Shown here piece by piece: positions 23,041 to 36,004 of a stretch of DNA of 64,000 nucleotides. The stretch spans positions 622,502-686,501 of the forward strand of contig NC_087393.1 in the NCBI RefSeq assembly GCF_963675165.1. The letters run 5' to 3'. Every line of letters starts with the position of its first letter. Positions within the stretch are counted from its first letter, which is position 1. The notes under the pieces are model-generated. The model was not told the DNA's origin and ran no database searches. It was given only the letters and a program-made list of their open reading frames with translations. Origin of the DNA: Halichondria panicea (taxonomy: Eukaryota; Porifera; Demospongiae; Suberitida; Halichondriidae). Position numbers and translations under genes: made by a program.

Positions 23041-24248
23041 ATGGCCACTGCTGCTGGAGACCATGTTCAGGTATTATTTCTTTCTGCCAATAGCTAGAGT
23101 ATATCCTCATGCACTGCAGGCTGGCCCTGAAGTCCAAGTAGTACTAGGTCAGATCAACCTTGAAACTGAGCCTCAGCCCTCAACCCAGGAGGAAAATGAA
23201 AACGTTAACAGTTCTCTGGTTGGAAGCTACCCTTTGCCGGATGTGGCTGGGACTTCACTCTATAAGGTATGTCTTGTATCCTTATATACTTGGCATCAAT
23301 CATTATTATTATGCCTCGAGGCATAGCCGCACAAGGGATACGGTAAAAGCTGACTGTGTGTGTGTGTGTGTCTATCTGTGTTTTTTAGGAGATGAGAACC
23401 GAAATGAATGAACTTCGTATTAGAGCTGAAGCTGCTGAACAACAGGTTGGATGTGAAGCATTATGGGACTTGTGAATTTAATATACTTTTTCAGGTGAAA
23501 AAAGTGCTAGGGGAAAAGAAGAGCAATTAGTCCAGAAAACAGAAAAGTTGCGCCAAGTAACAAAGGAGAAAGCTGAGATGTCTCAAATTGTTAAGACGCT
23601 GGAAAACAAAGCAGATGACCTTAAAAAGCAACTAGCTGACAGTAAAAGGGAATTGTCTGAAGAAGTCGAACAGGCTAAGCAGAAGGACGAGAAGCTCAGA
23701 GAAGCTACACACGAGTTGGAGACATACAGAGAACAGATAGAAGAATTTAAAAAGCAACTTACTGGTGCTAGTGAAGAGGTGTGGATTTGCATTTTCTCAT
23801 CATAATTATACATATTTTTTAACAGGAGAAACATCTCAAGTCTGTAATTGCTGACCTGAAGAAACAAGTGGAAGATCTGACAGCCGAGAAGGAGGTTCTT
23901 GAAAAGAAAATTGCTGAGTTACATGAACAGGTTGATAGCTTAAAACAACAAATGGATAACCTCGAAACTCAAAACAAGAAAGTCCAAGAGAAGATGGATG
24001 AGGTACGGTGTAAGTATTTCACATCTCTTGCATGTAAATTCCTCTCTCTCACGTACACGTAGTGTGTCCAAAAAGAAGACTTGGATAAAATGCAAGAGGA
24101 TATGAAGAAGGAAATGGCGGAGGAGCTGGATCGTCGCTGTAAAAAAGAGCAGATAGAGATGCAAGACAAGTTCAACCTGTTGCTAAAACAACTAGAGCCT
24201 GTCTTGTCTGGTAATAGGCCTTTACAACAATTACAGGACATTTTATAA
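23041..24248 (+). pseudogene. Coiled-coil gene B4 (frameshifted, tail lost)
   Basis: Blocks are 23041-23070 (MATAAGDHVQ), 23120-23266, 23389-23445, 23495-23778, 23826-24002 and 24063-24248. The first three exons and the last two are clean. The fourth, read in phase, meets TAG about 12 codons in (23528-23530). A single-nucleotide deficit in the run near 23515 relative to its paralogs explains this. The penultimate-exon donor used in B1-B3 is gone (GGTAATAGG), so translation runs on to TAA at 24246-24248 and the Pro/Ser tail is absent. This copy lies between the copine pseudogene and the functional copine, with its 3' end 165 bp from the copine stop. Confidence 0.65.
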
Positions 24249-24413
24249 TTTGCAAACCAACTTTTTGTATAATTTTTATAGCTATATAACAGTAAAAATT
24301 GTCATAAACATTTTTTGCAGACATAATACTGTAACCACCATAAAAAATAACACATGAAGCTGACATAAAAATTTTGGGGTGATCTTAATCGTTTTTATAA
24401 TCGTAAAGTCTCT

Positions 24414-27400
24414 CTAAAGTGGGTAGGGTGGTTGTCCAGCCGGTGCATCAGTGGGGTAGGGGGGCGTGGCTCCTACCACTCCAGGGGGGGTGGGGTCTGT
24501 GGGGGGGAGGAAGAGTATCGTTATTATACATAGCTTCAAGTTGTGTACAAAACCAAAATGCTTAACTGAATGCCATTAGTAAGTGCTACTATATATACGT
24601 ACTGGTACTGGACACATGTATGATGTATCTGTGTACATGTACAATGTACCTTGCAAGTTGACGCTGTGCCTGGTTCTGAGTGGTGGAGGGTTGGGTTTGA
24701 GTCCATTGGCCTTCATAAAGGAGGTCAACTGTCCCGGGATCTCAGCCAGTGTCTCACGAGCCTGTGTCAGGAGAGGGGGGTGGGTCAAAGCTAACATCCT
24801 AGTACTAGGCTACTACACTTAAAAGCATTCCTCAGTGTATGTACTATAGTATAAGCCCATAAATGTATGAGCTCCTGGTATAAGCCAGGGACATTGACCT
24901 GCATGCTCAGTAGAGGAGCTATAGCTATATATTCTACTCAACTGGAACTCACATATATTATTCTAGCTGATTGCTAGTAGCTCAGGTAATTCCCTTACGA
25001 AAGGCTACCACTAAGGCTCCACACATGACCCCACCCCACCCCACCCACTCATATATCCGCCCACTCACCAGTGAGAAGTCTGCACCTCCTTTGCTCTTAA
25101 ACTGTCGTAGTGGTACAAACTGAACAATGTCCCGGGTCATCTTCTCACCATACTTGTTAGCTAGGGGATTATCGTCAGCATCCAGTACTTCCTGAGTGAG
25201 TGGGTGGAGGGACAGTGAAGCCATACATAATACACAATACACACACACACACACACACACCATCTTGGTGAAGTCGGCCCCGCCCACTCCCACTATCACG
25301 ATGGAGAGAGGTAGTTTGGAAGCGGCCACAATCCGGTCAGTGGTCCGTGACATGTCCGAGATCTCACCATCCTACACAATGGGGAGGGGGGACATACGTG
25401 TAGAATAACTGGATGCTATGGTAGCTAGTATACACGTGTTCTGTTTCTATCCTACCGTGATTCATGAGACTATGTTTAGAATAGCTATAGTATTAGCTGG
25501 GGGGTACTGTGGTAGCCTTGCTAGCCCCTACCGTGATGACGAGGAGGATGTTGTAGCTCTGAGAGTCCTGGGTGATAGAGTCCTGACAGCTCTCAATTAT
25601 CTTGTCCAGGAATGTAGAGAAATTGGTCGGCCCGTACAGTTGCACCTGACTCAGTGTGTAGTGGTAGGCATCCAGGATACCCTGTGTGGGTGTGTGTGGG
25701 GGTGTGTGTGGGGGGGAGTGTGTGTGTGGTGAGGGAATATGTGTGTGGGGGTGTGTGTGGGGGGAGTGTGTGTGGGGGGGAGTATGTGTGTGGGGGTGTG
25801 TGTGGGGGGGAGTGTGTGTGTGTGGGTGTGTGTGGGGGGGGAGTGTGTGTGTTAACTAGGTACACCTAGGAGGGGGGAGCAGTGGAAATGAAATGCTCTT
25901 AGCACTAAAAACAGTCAGAATACACACGTGCACACACACACACACACTACACACACACGTACCTGCACTCCGTACACCTCTGGTTTTTGAAAGTTGGAGT
26001 TGAGAGGGAAGCAATGCGAGACGTCACCATTTGGAGGTAATCTCCCACCAAAACCAAATGCTGGTATGAGCTGGTCACTGTCGTACGGGGCCAACACACT
26101 CGCCACACTCTTGATGGCCTGCACATACTCATTGTCCTGTGTGTGTGTGGGGGGGTGGGGTCACACAGAGTTAGTGGGAACGATTACAGAGAATTGGTTA
26201 TTTCAATCCAAAGTTCTGGTACTAAAAAAAGCCTTGTTTTTGGTTTAAACTCAATGGTCATTGTCACACTCACTGAGTAAGGATTGTTGTAGTGAAGAGA
26301 CGAGGACTCTTGTGGGTTGCCATTGGACGCCTGTGAGATATATAATTATGTGTAAACTAGGCTACTAATAAGTACAGCAATGCACAGTGACATGTTGTTA
26401 GCACGTACACATGATTGTGTATCTTACAGTGAAATCAACGGCCATCTGCATATTAATCTGACATCCTCCTCTAACAAAGTCCATGAAACTGTACTCTGGA
26501 GTAGCCCTGTAAGGAACAGTGGATTATCACATGACAAGTGCTTGTACAAGGTGTGCCATGGCTCTAACTGTTCAAGCAAAATTGTTTGGGTAAAGATCCT
26601 TAACCCAACAAGAGATAAACAGATTATATTCTACTAACCATAGTGCTCATTACCTCACAACTTTGAAATTTAGTGTCCCAGAGCTTGTGTACTTTTTCTT
26701 TTTCTTTTTTTCCTCATTCATGACAGCTAGATTGTACACTTGGCCCCCTCTGAAGAAAGCAATCAACATACGTACAATAATATATAGCAAGACTCTAAAG
26801 CAAGGCACAGATTTGTCTAACCTTTCAGGGCATATCTCCCTAAGAGTGGCAGTGCACGAACCAATGTAGTCATGATCACCTGACCTGAGATGACACAGAG
26901 CAAAATATATAAAAAGAAAAAACAGAAATGCTTACTCTAATTCTAAAGTGTGCAAAACCAAATTATGGTACGTCCCACTCACTGTGTACACTAGCTGTTA
27001 TGTCTGTACTGTACTGGTTGACATACTTCTAATAAGGTTTGCATTTCAAGTGGAGTAACGAAACTAACGCAAATGACACAATAATTGAGGTCAATCCTCT
27101 GCTAATCGCTGTATTGTAACATTACACGCCATGCTCTCTAGTCTCTGTGAGACCACCACCTCTCATAATTATAATCCACTAACTTGTTCCAGTCCCAGAC
27201 AGTGAACTTGATGACCCTGTCCCAGTCACCACTGCATAGTCTCTGAATGGACATGGAGAATGATGGCCAAATTGGATCCAGAGTCTTGAGCTTGGGCTCT
27301 GATCTGTACACCTCAGTGAATGTACCACCTTCTTGGGACTTGGCTATCTCAAAGAATGGGTCCGACTGAATGGAAGGAGGTTAGTACATGTAGTTGAGTT

Positions 27401-27534
27401 TCATATTGTTCTCTCCTCACCTTTCCAAAGAAGTCTTTCTTGTCTAGTTTGGTAGCTGTGAGATGCATTTCAATGTTGAACTTTGAGTCCTGTACCTCCT
27501 CCACACGAATAACTATCTTACCACGAGTTGCACC

Positions 27535-27603
<69 letters not shown>

Positions 27604-28323
27604 CGTGCGTGTGTGTGTGCGAGATATACTCATATCTGGCTATAAATAAAAGGTACAGAAACCACTACTGAAACACAATCTCACAATGAATGGTGGGCAA
27701 ACACATACACTGCAATAAATACATTAATTACTGTACAGGTCTACATTGTATGCGATCACTTCCAGGATAATAGGGCCTCAGTGCAAAAAAACACCCCAAA
27801 GTGGAGAGTGCAAAGGTGACATGAGCTAATATGCCATTATTAAGCATACCCTTTGCCCTGAGGGTTCTCTTGTACTCCTGACCAGCTGTCACAATGTCAG
27901 CCAGTGTACACTCCAACTGCCCGATGAGGTCATGCTTGCTAGTGTCCTCGAGATGCTTCTTGTCGTCTATGTCGTACACAACAAACTTGAGCTTCTGAAT
28001 CTCCTCAAATTGGTAGTTCATCAAAATCGTCTTGGCAAACTAAATAGTTTGAAATCCCCGATAATGAAGTATACAGCACTTTATATAGACACCTATGTTA
28101 GTGCCAGTTTACAATACACACAAAACACCTTTGGATTGAGGTTGTTGTCAATGACTTCAGTTTTGTCCATCAAGACCCAAGTGTCGCCATTGCTGCTGGC
28201 CTGATAGATGAACACAGCTGGGTCACTCTTGGAGAAGTGGTCAAGATCCTTCAGATTCTCACAAGAGAGGGAGAGCTCCACCTTGGAGAAAACTTCCCTT
28301 GGAGCAAAGGATTGTGCGGCCAT
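24414..28323 (-). CDS. Copine (C2-C2-vWA Ca2+-dependent phospholipid-binding protein)
   Basis: Fourteen exons assemble in frame from ATG at 28321-28323 to TAG at 24414-24416: 28129-28323, 27850-28039, 27421-27533, 27184-27365, 26822-26884, 26654-26749, 26428-26506, 26274-26330, 25963-26136, 25532-25681, 25261-25371, 25069-25191, 24650-24761 and 24414-24496. Order: C2A (CENLKDLDHFSKSDP), C2B (KSDPFFEI...; SGDHDYIG), Lys-rich linker, then copine vWA with a MIDAS-like [34 protein letters not shown] and [11 protein letters not shown]. It ends in a PPYP-rich tail. The length (about 510-540 residues) is normal. Copines dock to membranes when Ca2+ rises and recruit partners through the vWA domain. 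It is head-to-head with LST8, and its last exons have been copied at least three times elsewhere in the window. Confidence 0.92.
27538..27622. repeat. (GT)n microsatellite in copine intron 2
   Basis: On the copine strand this is (AC)n ending ACGTCAG, directly abutting the exon at 27421-27533. Confidence 0.9.
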
Positions 28324-28568
28324 TGGTCTCACTGCTATCAATTGTATTCCCTAGTGTATTACTTCTTACAACTCTAGCTAGCTAGCTTTGTCTACAGTAC
28401 AGAATCTGCAGAATGTGAGCTCAGCTCTAAAATGGGTGTGTCTGTATGCAGGTAAAGATCGTCATAGAGCTGATTTCTCAGGTCAGAGTTTAGGCATGGT
28501 TTAGGGGGAGGGGCTCGCTTTATTTTGGGCGTATCCTCACTTAGTTTGTGCTAAGTCAGCACAACAAA
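28324..28568. promoter_or_regulatory. Shared head-to-head promoter of copine (-) and LST8 (+)
   Basis: Only 245 bp separates the two divergent ATGs. Both 5' UTRs and promoters must lie here or extend into each other. No clear TATA box is visible; a bidirectional promoter is inferred. Confidence 0.5.
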
Positions 28569-29133
28569 ATGGACTCTGGAAGCATTGTGCTTGTCACTGG
28601 TGGCTATGACCACTCCATCAAGTTCTGGTTCCCACATGATGGCGTATGCTACAGGACAGCGCAGCATCCCGAGTCTGTGAGTACAATAGCTTTGGATAAA
28701 AGCAAGATAAAAGTGTTGAACATTCCTATCTCTTGTGTTTGCACAGCAAGTGAACAGGATCGAGATTACTCCTGATAAGAGATACGTTGCAACAGCAGGT
28801 GTTCGTTTGTGTCAACACACTGAATACTATACAACATTCAAAGACATAATAATTGTCTCGTTCATATTACTAGCGTATTTTTATGTACCTACTCTCCAGC
28901 ACTATTATCAATAATTATATTTTGTCCCATACAGCTTTTCAGCAGATACGAATGTACGATGTTAATTCGTCAGAGCCCACTCCCGTGTACGTCTTCGAGG
29001 GCATGTCCAAGAATGTCACCTGTCTGGGTTTCTATGAGAACGGTCATTATATGTACTCTGGTGGAGAGGACTGTATGGCCAGGATATGGGATCTCAGGTA
29101 TTGTTATAGGTTTACATTACACCCCGCCCCCCC

Positions 29134-29227
<94 letters not shown>

Positions 29228-31446
29228 CAGTGTAATGTAGTTGTTTATTGTTGTGTCTTTGATCTGAATGAGATGGTGTCTTTAGATTTTTAGCTTGTTT
29301 TTGACAAAAATTGAAAATAAACTGTTCCAAATTCGAGATTTTTAAGCGTACCATCTGAAGGAGATCCTTCATAAAATCATACAGAACTCTATTTTAAGAG
29401 CCGACTAGTACTCTATGAAGCATATTTGATTGTATATATGTACCAGTACCTGACTGTCCCTCCTCTGCAGGGGGCGCTCCCAGCAGTGTCAGCGTCTGTT
29501 CCAGGTGAATGCCCCTGTGACGTGTATGTGTCTCCATCCCAACCAGGCCACCCTCATCGTGGGGGACCAGAGTGGGACCATTCACGTCTGGGACCTCAGC
29601 ACTGACCACAACGAGCAGCTGGTAAGGGACACAGTGCTCACTACACACCTGTTTTGCTCTAGAATTCATTCATAACATCAAGTATATTTTAATGAAAGTG
29701 CTATGTTATATGGACACATGGTATTTCCCTGTGTTCTATACACACTGTAGTGTTGCATATTATACCGTATAGTGACAAATTTTTGAGGCACATAATTTGG
29801 CGCTATACATGTATAGATGCAATACAGCATAGGAATTCCCATGTCCCACAAATGCACAGATGTGTCAGTTTGTTTCCCCTTGTTCACACAGATGTGTCAT
29901 TTTGTTTCCCCCTGTTCACACAGATGTGTCAGTTTGTTTCCCCCTGTTCACACAGATGTGTCAGTTTGTTTCCCCTTGTTCTCACAGATCCCAATACCTG
30001 ATGTTGCAATACACAGTCTCCACATTGACAGTGACGGTGCCTACTTGGCTGCTGTCAACAGCAAGGTGAGACAATACTGGTCATGCATTGTCCTGGCTTA
30101 CAATACCCCGGCTACCATCAATGCTGTAGGCAAGTAACATGCACATTGAGAAGCCCATACAGTACTGGTCATGCATTGTCCTGGCTTACAATACCCCGGC
30201 CACCATCAATGCTGTAGGCAAGTACATGCACAATGAGAAGCCCATAAAGGTCTGTATATGTAGCAATGCCATACATGCTACCATAGGCCAAATATCTGTA
30301 GAACAATGCACCGTGGTTTACTACATGTGGCCCCCCAATTAACTGCTGCAATCTATATGCTGTCATTATCATAAGCCTAGGTTGTTCTTTTGAGAGGGTC
30401 CATCATTAGACTTTCCATAATTATAAGGAATGTCATATTACAGTGCACGTACATGAAATACTGAGCTTTCTTTTCCTCTAATTCTGTCGCCAGGGCATCT
30501 GTTACGTGTGGAGCCTGTCCAGTGGTACTGGCACCAGCCCCATCACGCTTACTCCCAGAATCAAGAAACACGCCCACAAACGTCACGGCCTCAAGTGCTT
30601 GTTCAGCCCTGACTCCAGTCTACTAGCAACTACGTCAGCTGATGGTACATGTAAGGTGTGGTCGACGGCCGACTTCAACCTCCTTACCACCCTCAAGAAG
30701 AACACAGACAAGTGGGTGTGGGACTGCGCCTTCTCATCTGACTCCCAGTACATTTTCACTGGTAAGCCCAACAGTATCGTTGTATAGCAGGAAATCTTAA
30801 GGGTGATTTTTTGGCAAATTAGCTATTTTGTTGTTTGTAGATGAAATGTTCCTGAGAGGACCAACCTTTGTTAATTGAACATCCACACATATTGCAATTG
30901 CTATATTTGTATGTACCTGGAAATGTACCCGGTATACTCCTACATGTAACTCTATATGATTTGGTTCATAGGTTAATGGACAGGTGGCATACCCTCCCTT
31001 CTATATATAGGCTTATTAGGGATGTGTGAATCATGTGATCTCCTACCTGTCTATACAATATAGTCTTGGTTTGAGCCCTAGTCTGTTAGTCTTATGAATC
31101 AGCCGCACTTTGATGACAAGGGAGTCCATTCTAGAGTGTGCACGATTAGAAATTGTGTACTGTTTTTATTTATTGGCATGTTTGGAAAGCAATGATGTGT
31201 CCGATTCCTTTATGATGGGTTTAGTAGAAATTAAAGGTCACATTGTTACGTAAAACTATAGCCACATTTATACTGTATGTATTTCACCCCCCTCCTCCCA
31301 CACACACCACACGCCACACACACACACACACAGCGTCCAGTGACCATGTTGCTAGGCTGTGGCATGTGGACAAGACGGAGCCCCTGAGGGAGTATCAGGG
31401 ACACACTAAAGCACTAACTGCAATAGCTTATAATGATAGGAGATAG
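28569..31446 (+). CDS. mlst8: LST8, WD40 subunit of TOR complexes
   Basis: Seven exons, 28569-28676, 28747-28798, 28935-29097, 29471-29621, 29988-30065, 30494-30761 and 31334-31446, give a 310-residue all-WD40 protein, close to the usual ~320. Family signatures are clear throughout: [96 protein letters not shown]8 is a constitutive subunit of TORC1 and TORC2. It binds the kinase domain of TOR in the cytoplasm and on lysosomal membranes. Every exon phase matches. Intron 4 contains tandem copies of its own 3' splice site, and intron 5 a ~90-bp tandem duplication. Confidence 0.95.
29129..29223. repeat. (CA)n microsatellite in LST8 intron 3
   Basis: Two CA runs, separated by a CCCCC interruption, follow the exon ending [13 protein letters not shown]. 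Confidence 0.9.
29857..29987. repeat. 32-bp tandem repeat duplicating an LST8 3' splice site
   Basis: Four units of CAGATGTGTCAGTTTGTTTC + CCCYTGTTCACA run up to the exon at 29988. Each unit ends in a pyrimidine-rich stretch plus CACAG, so several near-identical candidate acceptors precede the true one. Confidence 0.8.
30068..30247. repeat. ~90-bp tandem duplication in LST8 intron 5
   Basis: The block from about 30073 to 30158 (ACTGGTCATGCATTGTCC...) is repeated at about 30164-30247 with a few differences. It is non-coding and lies just after the donor of the exon ending AAVNSK. Confidence 0.75.
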
Positions 31447-32076
31447 GAAGATAGAATCAATCTTTAATTTATGGTAACAATTTTTTTGTATAATTAAATG
31501 CATTTCCTTGTTTTATTGTGTGTTCCAATGTTTTAAATTTATTTATTATAATTTTATTTTATAATTATTATTGTATGTTAATTGATTTCTCACCACGACC
31601 ATTAATTATTATTAGTGCTCCTTCTACAGCAATTTTCCATGGGGGAAAATATTATTTATACATAATCTACATTATACGATCTTTCCTATAATCTAAGCTA
31701 CATTTATATTAAAGCTACAGTCACGTATATATCTAACAGCGCCTCTTGTTTATTGTATACACCATCTCATAAACTAATATTTGATCAAGTTTAAAAGTTG
31801 TGCAGGGATCAGTGGGTGGGATATGATGCATCAGCATAATTATTACATCTGTAAGACAAATAACAACACGATGAAATGTTAGTGTTTAAGAGGTGAAGGA
31901 AATCACTGTACCGTTTTACATACATAAATAATAGCAATCTATTTTGACAAACCATACATTGCTGATATCTATTACTTATGTGTAACACTAAGAGTAAGTA
32001 CATTTAAAGTGCTTAAGCGTTATAAGCCCGCCATTAAGAGAGACAGTTTGTGCAGCTATGTGTGTGTGTGTGTTCA
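31447..32076. other. Convergent 3' spacer between LST8 and Tweety
   Basis: AT-rich, 630 bp. Carries both 3' UTRs. No exon, hairpin or repeat of note apart from a short (GT)n at about 32059-32072. Confidence 0.5.
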
Positions 32077-32503
32077 TCAGAGCTCCAGAGAGTCCCCGAT
32101 GTCAATATCACCACCTCTACTGGCCGGTCGTATGGCCACGTCGACAGTTCCATCGCTGTTGAAATGAGCCCCATTGGAGGGAGCGTTGCCACCACCGTAC
32201 TGGTTACTTAGGTCGTTGTACTGTGTGCGTGTGTGTGTGGGAGGGAGGGATGATGTAAAGTGTACGAAAGAGTACATAAATAATTATAGAGGTTGTGTGG
32301 TGTGTGTGTGGTGTGTGTGTGGTGTGTGTGTGTGGGGGGGGGGGGCAGAGATACATGTACCTACACTAGCAACGTCCTAAAAGTGAAAGGGTTAATTGTG
32401 AGAATTCATACAAAATAACGGTTACAGTGCTACAATATTTTTTGCACACATTAATTGCAACAGCTACTAAACTGGCTCAATCAATCTTAATACACTGTTG
32501 TAT

Positions 32504-32554
<51 letters not shown>

Positions 32555-35549
32555 GTACAAGTTGAGTGCATGTACTTCAATTACTTCAATTGTTCTACAT
32601 AATTATAATGCATACCTTAGGAGGCTCGTTGGGGAGTCCCTGAGGGCTGGTTCGGAGGTCAAATGCCTCGCCCCGGTAAGGGGTGTACTGCTGCTGTGTA
32701 CCGTACGAATCCCAGGGGGAGGGGCCTCCAGAGTTGGGGAAGTCGTACACCACCGTCTCATCATCATACTCTCTGTAAGGGGAGGGGGGCATGTAAGGAT
32801 TACCAACCTACAATCAATCAATAGGACCTATCTCTCTTATAGCATCTTTGAACAGCTATAAACACATTTATGTCATAAAACGTTACAAATGAGCTCGTTA
32901 AGATGGCATCTTAAAATAAAAGTACATTTATAGCCTGTTTTGACAAATATCATGGGCTATATATAGACATACTTTCCCTCTGCGAGTAGTCCAGCGTAGA
33001 AGGATCCACAGATAAGGATGAGCATCATAAAGACTGCCAACCCACACGCCATTCCAAACAAGACCACACTGAACACACTGCAGCAGGGAGGAGCAACAAC
33101 ACTCAACATTGTGTACAGTACACTGACCTGCACTTACACCTCTGAACCCAGCTAACTATGTACTGCTAAATATATGTACTGCTAGAGGATCGTGTTTAGG
33201 AATACACAAGTGACAAAGATCTTAAATACAAATACGTACGTGTACTTGCATACATAAAGATTCAAGACATGTGTACCAAATTCAGAAGTGAGAATGATAG
33301 GACCATCCTTACTAAGATAACAAATCACGAGTCTGGATATCCACCAAACACATCTGGCCAGAATAATCAGATGTTGGCTATTTTAAATCCTGAATTGCTT
33401 AATTTATGGCAAACTAAGCCTCCTAAATGGTACATGGGTATGTTTGTCTGGAGGGAGGGCTAGTACCGGTCACCACTAGATTAATATGGGCAGATCCCAG
33501 TACACAAATACATCTACAGCTGGCAGCACTTACTATCCATCAGTGCAGAGGTCAGAAAGGACATTGAGATAGGCGGAGTTGAGTACCTGACAGTCCGTCA
33601 GATCCTCCACACCCACCACAAACATGGAAGACACCCTAAAGTCCATAGATGCAGTGTTCAGCAGATTCTGCAGGAACAAAGAACACAATTCATGAATCAT
33701 CATTCTTATCTACTTAAGGGGTGGGTAATTAAAGAGTGGAGAATAGCAGGAGAGAAAGGAAGAGTGTTAAGAGATCCACCCCACCAACCAATGACTGTGT
33801 GTGGTTACTGTGCAGCCAAATTGTTCTACCTGAATGCTAGTATCAGGGTTTGAGCTTAGGTAGGCCTGAATGTCAGCCACGTCCATATTGATGGAAGTGT
33901 AGGTGATGGTGGCGTTGTCAAAGAAAGGCTGGAAGGGAGAGGAGTAGCATGTCTGGTTGCAGATCAGGTAGTAGTCCAGCACCTCCTCTGACACTGTGTG
34001 TGGGGGTGTGGGTGTGTGTGTGTGGGGGTGTGGGTGTGTGTGTGTGTGTGGGGGGGGATATGCATAATAATTAACGTATGTACTGATACAGTACGTATGT
34101 GTTACCATAATTATTTATTACTGGTGATGCTGAGGCTCAACTTTTGCTACAGATATGCACTGTACTGAGGAGAATGTACGCTTGCTTACCACTGTTGCTA
34201 GGGATTGCAGCTGTCAAGTTCCTTATCAGAGCATCAGGAGCAGAGCAGATGTCACCACTCACCTGTATACATGTACGTGGATAATAGGTACACATTCAAG
34301 TTCATTTATTCGCCTGCTTATACGTAGAGGCAACACTTATATATCCCCACTACACATGTGTGTGTGTGTGTGTGGGTGTGTGTGGGTGGGTGTGTGGCAC
34401 TCACCACAAGCAGAGCCAGATTTGCACCGACAGCCACCCACATGACAAACGTTGTGAGGAAAAACCCGACCATCATTCTGTACCAAATTAAACACAGTAG
34501 TTAGTTTTTGCCATGGCAACAGAAATCCGGAACAGCTAGCCATAACGATAAGAAATTGAAACTGTTATTTGTTATTTTTCGAGCGTCAATCAGAGCTATG
34601 TACATTTCTATATACGACGTTACATACAGTGCATGTCATTATATATAGCTATATACATGTACACACATAGTTACATGTATCTTGTCCTACTTCATTCTCA
34701 TTTTATACAGTAAAAAACCAACAGAGAAAGAACCTAAGAGCTACATATTTATACTGATGTGTGTACACCACTCTCTACACTAGCAATGTAAATGTTGATA
34801 CAGAAGTTACGCACTAGATAGAGAGAGCTAGGACACATGATAATCACATGATACTCACATGACCATACAGACGGGACTCTTGCAGCAAGCACTGAAGCAG
34901 ACTGATAGAGCCACGAGTAACAGGATAATGGTGGTCACTATCAGGTACGCCAATATTACCCAATGTCTGCAGAGGGGAAGGACACACAACATGACAATTA
35001 ATACATGTACACTCTTGAATTGTTATGCAGTCATAGGCACACTAAATTCATGTCAGTCTTTGATGGGTCTAATCCATCCTTTTAGGCAAGGCTACATGTA
35101 AAGGCCTAGTTTGATCTACATGTATGTACATGCATGCGTACATGCATGCGTACATGCATGCGTACATGCATGCGTAATGCAATGGCTGCTGTACTCCAAT
35201 ACGTGCATGTACTGTTTATAAAAAGAGTGTAGCTAGGTAATGTACTGTACATACAGCTGCAAGTTATATCTAAGAACAAACCTTGCTATCTCAAACACAT
35301 CCAGAGAATCAAAGACTGGGCCAAGGTCTCCGAAATCAACAAAAGATGCTTGGTTTTGTATCTGAGTGAAGACAGTCCCCAGACCTTGATTGAAAGCACG
35401 CAGTTTTATTGCAGAATCAGTCGTGTTGGAGGGTGCAGGTAGACCTTCAAGAGCTTCCTGCAACATTCCGAGGGTGGACTCAGTGCCAGCTGTGTCGTAG
35501 GAGAAGGACAGTGTCTGTGTGGGTGTGTGTGTGTGTGTGTGTGTGGTGT

Positions 35550-35588
<39 letters not shown>

Positions 35589-35665
35589 TGTGGTGTGTGC
35601 GTGTGTGTGTGTGTGTGGTGTGGTGTGTGTGTGCGTGCGTGTGTGTGTGTGGTGTGGTGCGTGCG

Positions 35666-35698
<33 letters not shown>

Positions 35699-35748
35699 TG
35701 TGCGTGGTGTGGAGTGTGCGTGTGCGTGTGTGTGGTGTGTGTGTGCGT

Positions 35749-35801
<53 letters not shown>

Positions 35802-35962
35802 TGTGGTGTGGTGTGGTGTGTGCGTGTGCGTGGTGCGTGTGTGTGTGTGTGGTGTGGTGTGTGCGTGTGCGGTATGGTGTGGTGTGTGTGTGGTGTGTGC
35901 GTGTGGTGTGGTGTGTGCGTGTGGTGTGGTGTGTGCGTGTGTGTGTGTGGTGTGGTGTGTGC

Positions 35963-36004
<42 letters not shown>

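Noticed and set aside
32773-32792. Alternative Tweety exon 11 start including MPPSPYR
   Set aside because: Its phase does not fit the preceding AA|gtatgt donor; the CCCTCCCCTTACAG acceptor one step downstream fits in phase and has a better pyrimidine tract.
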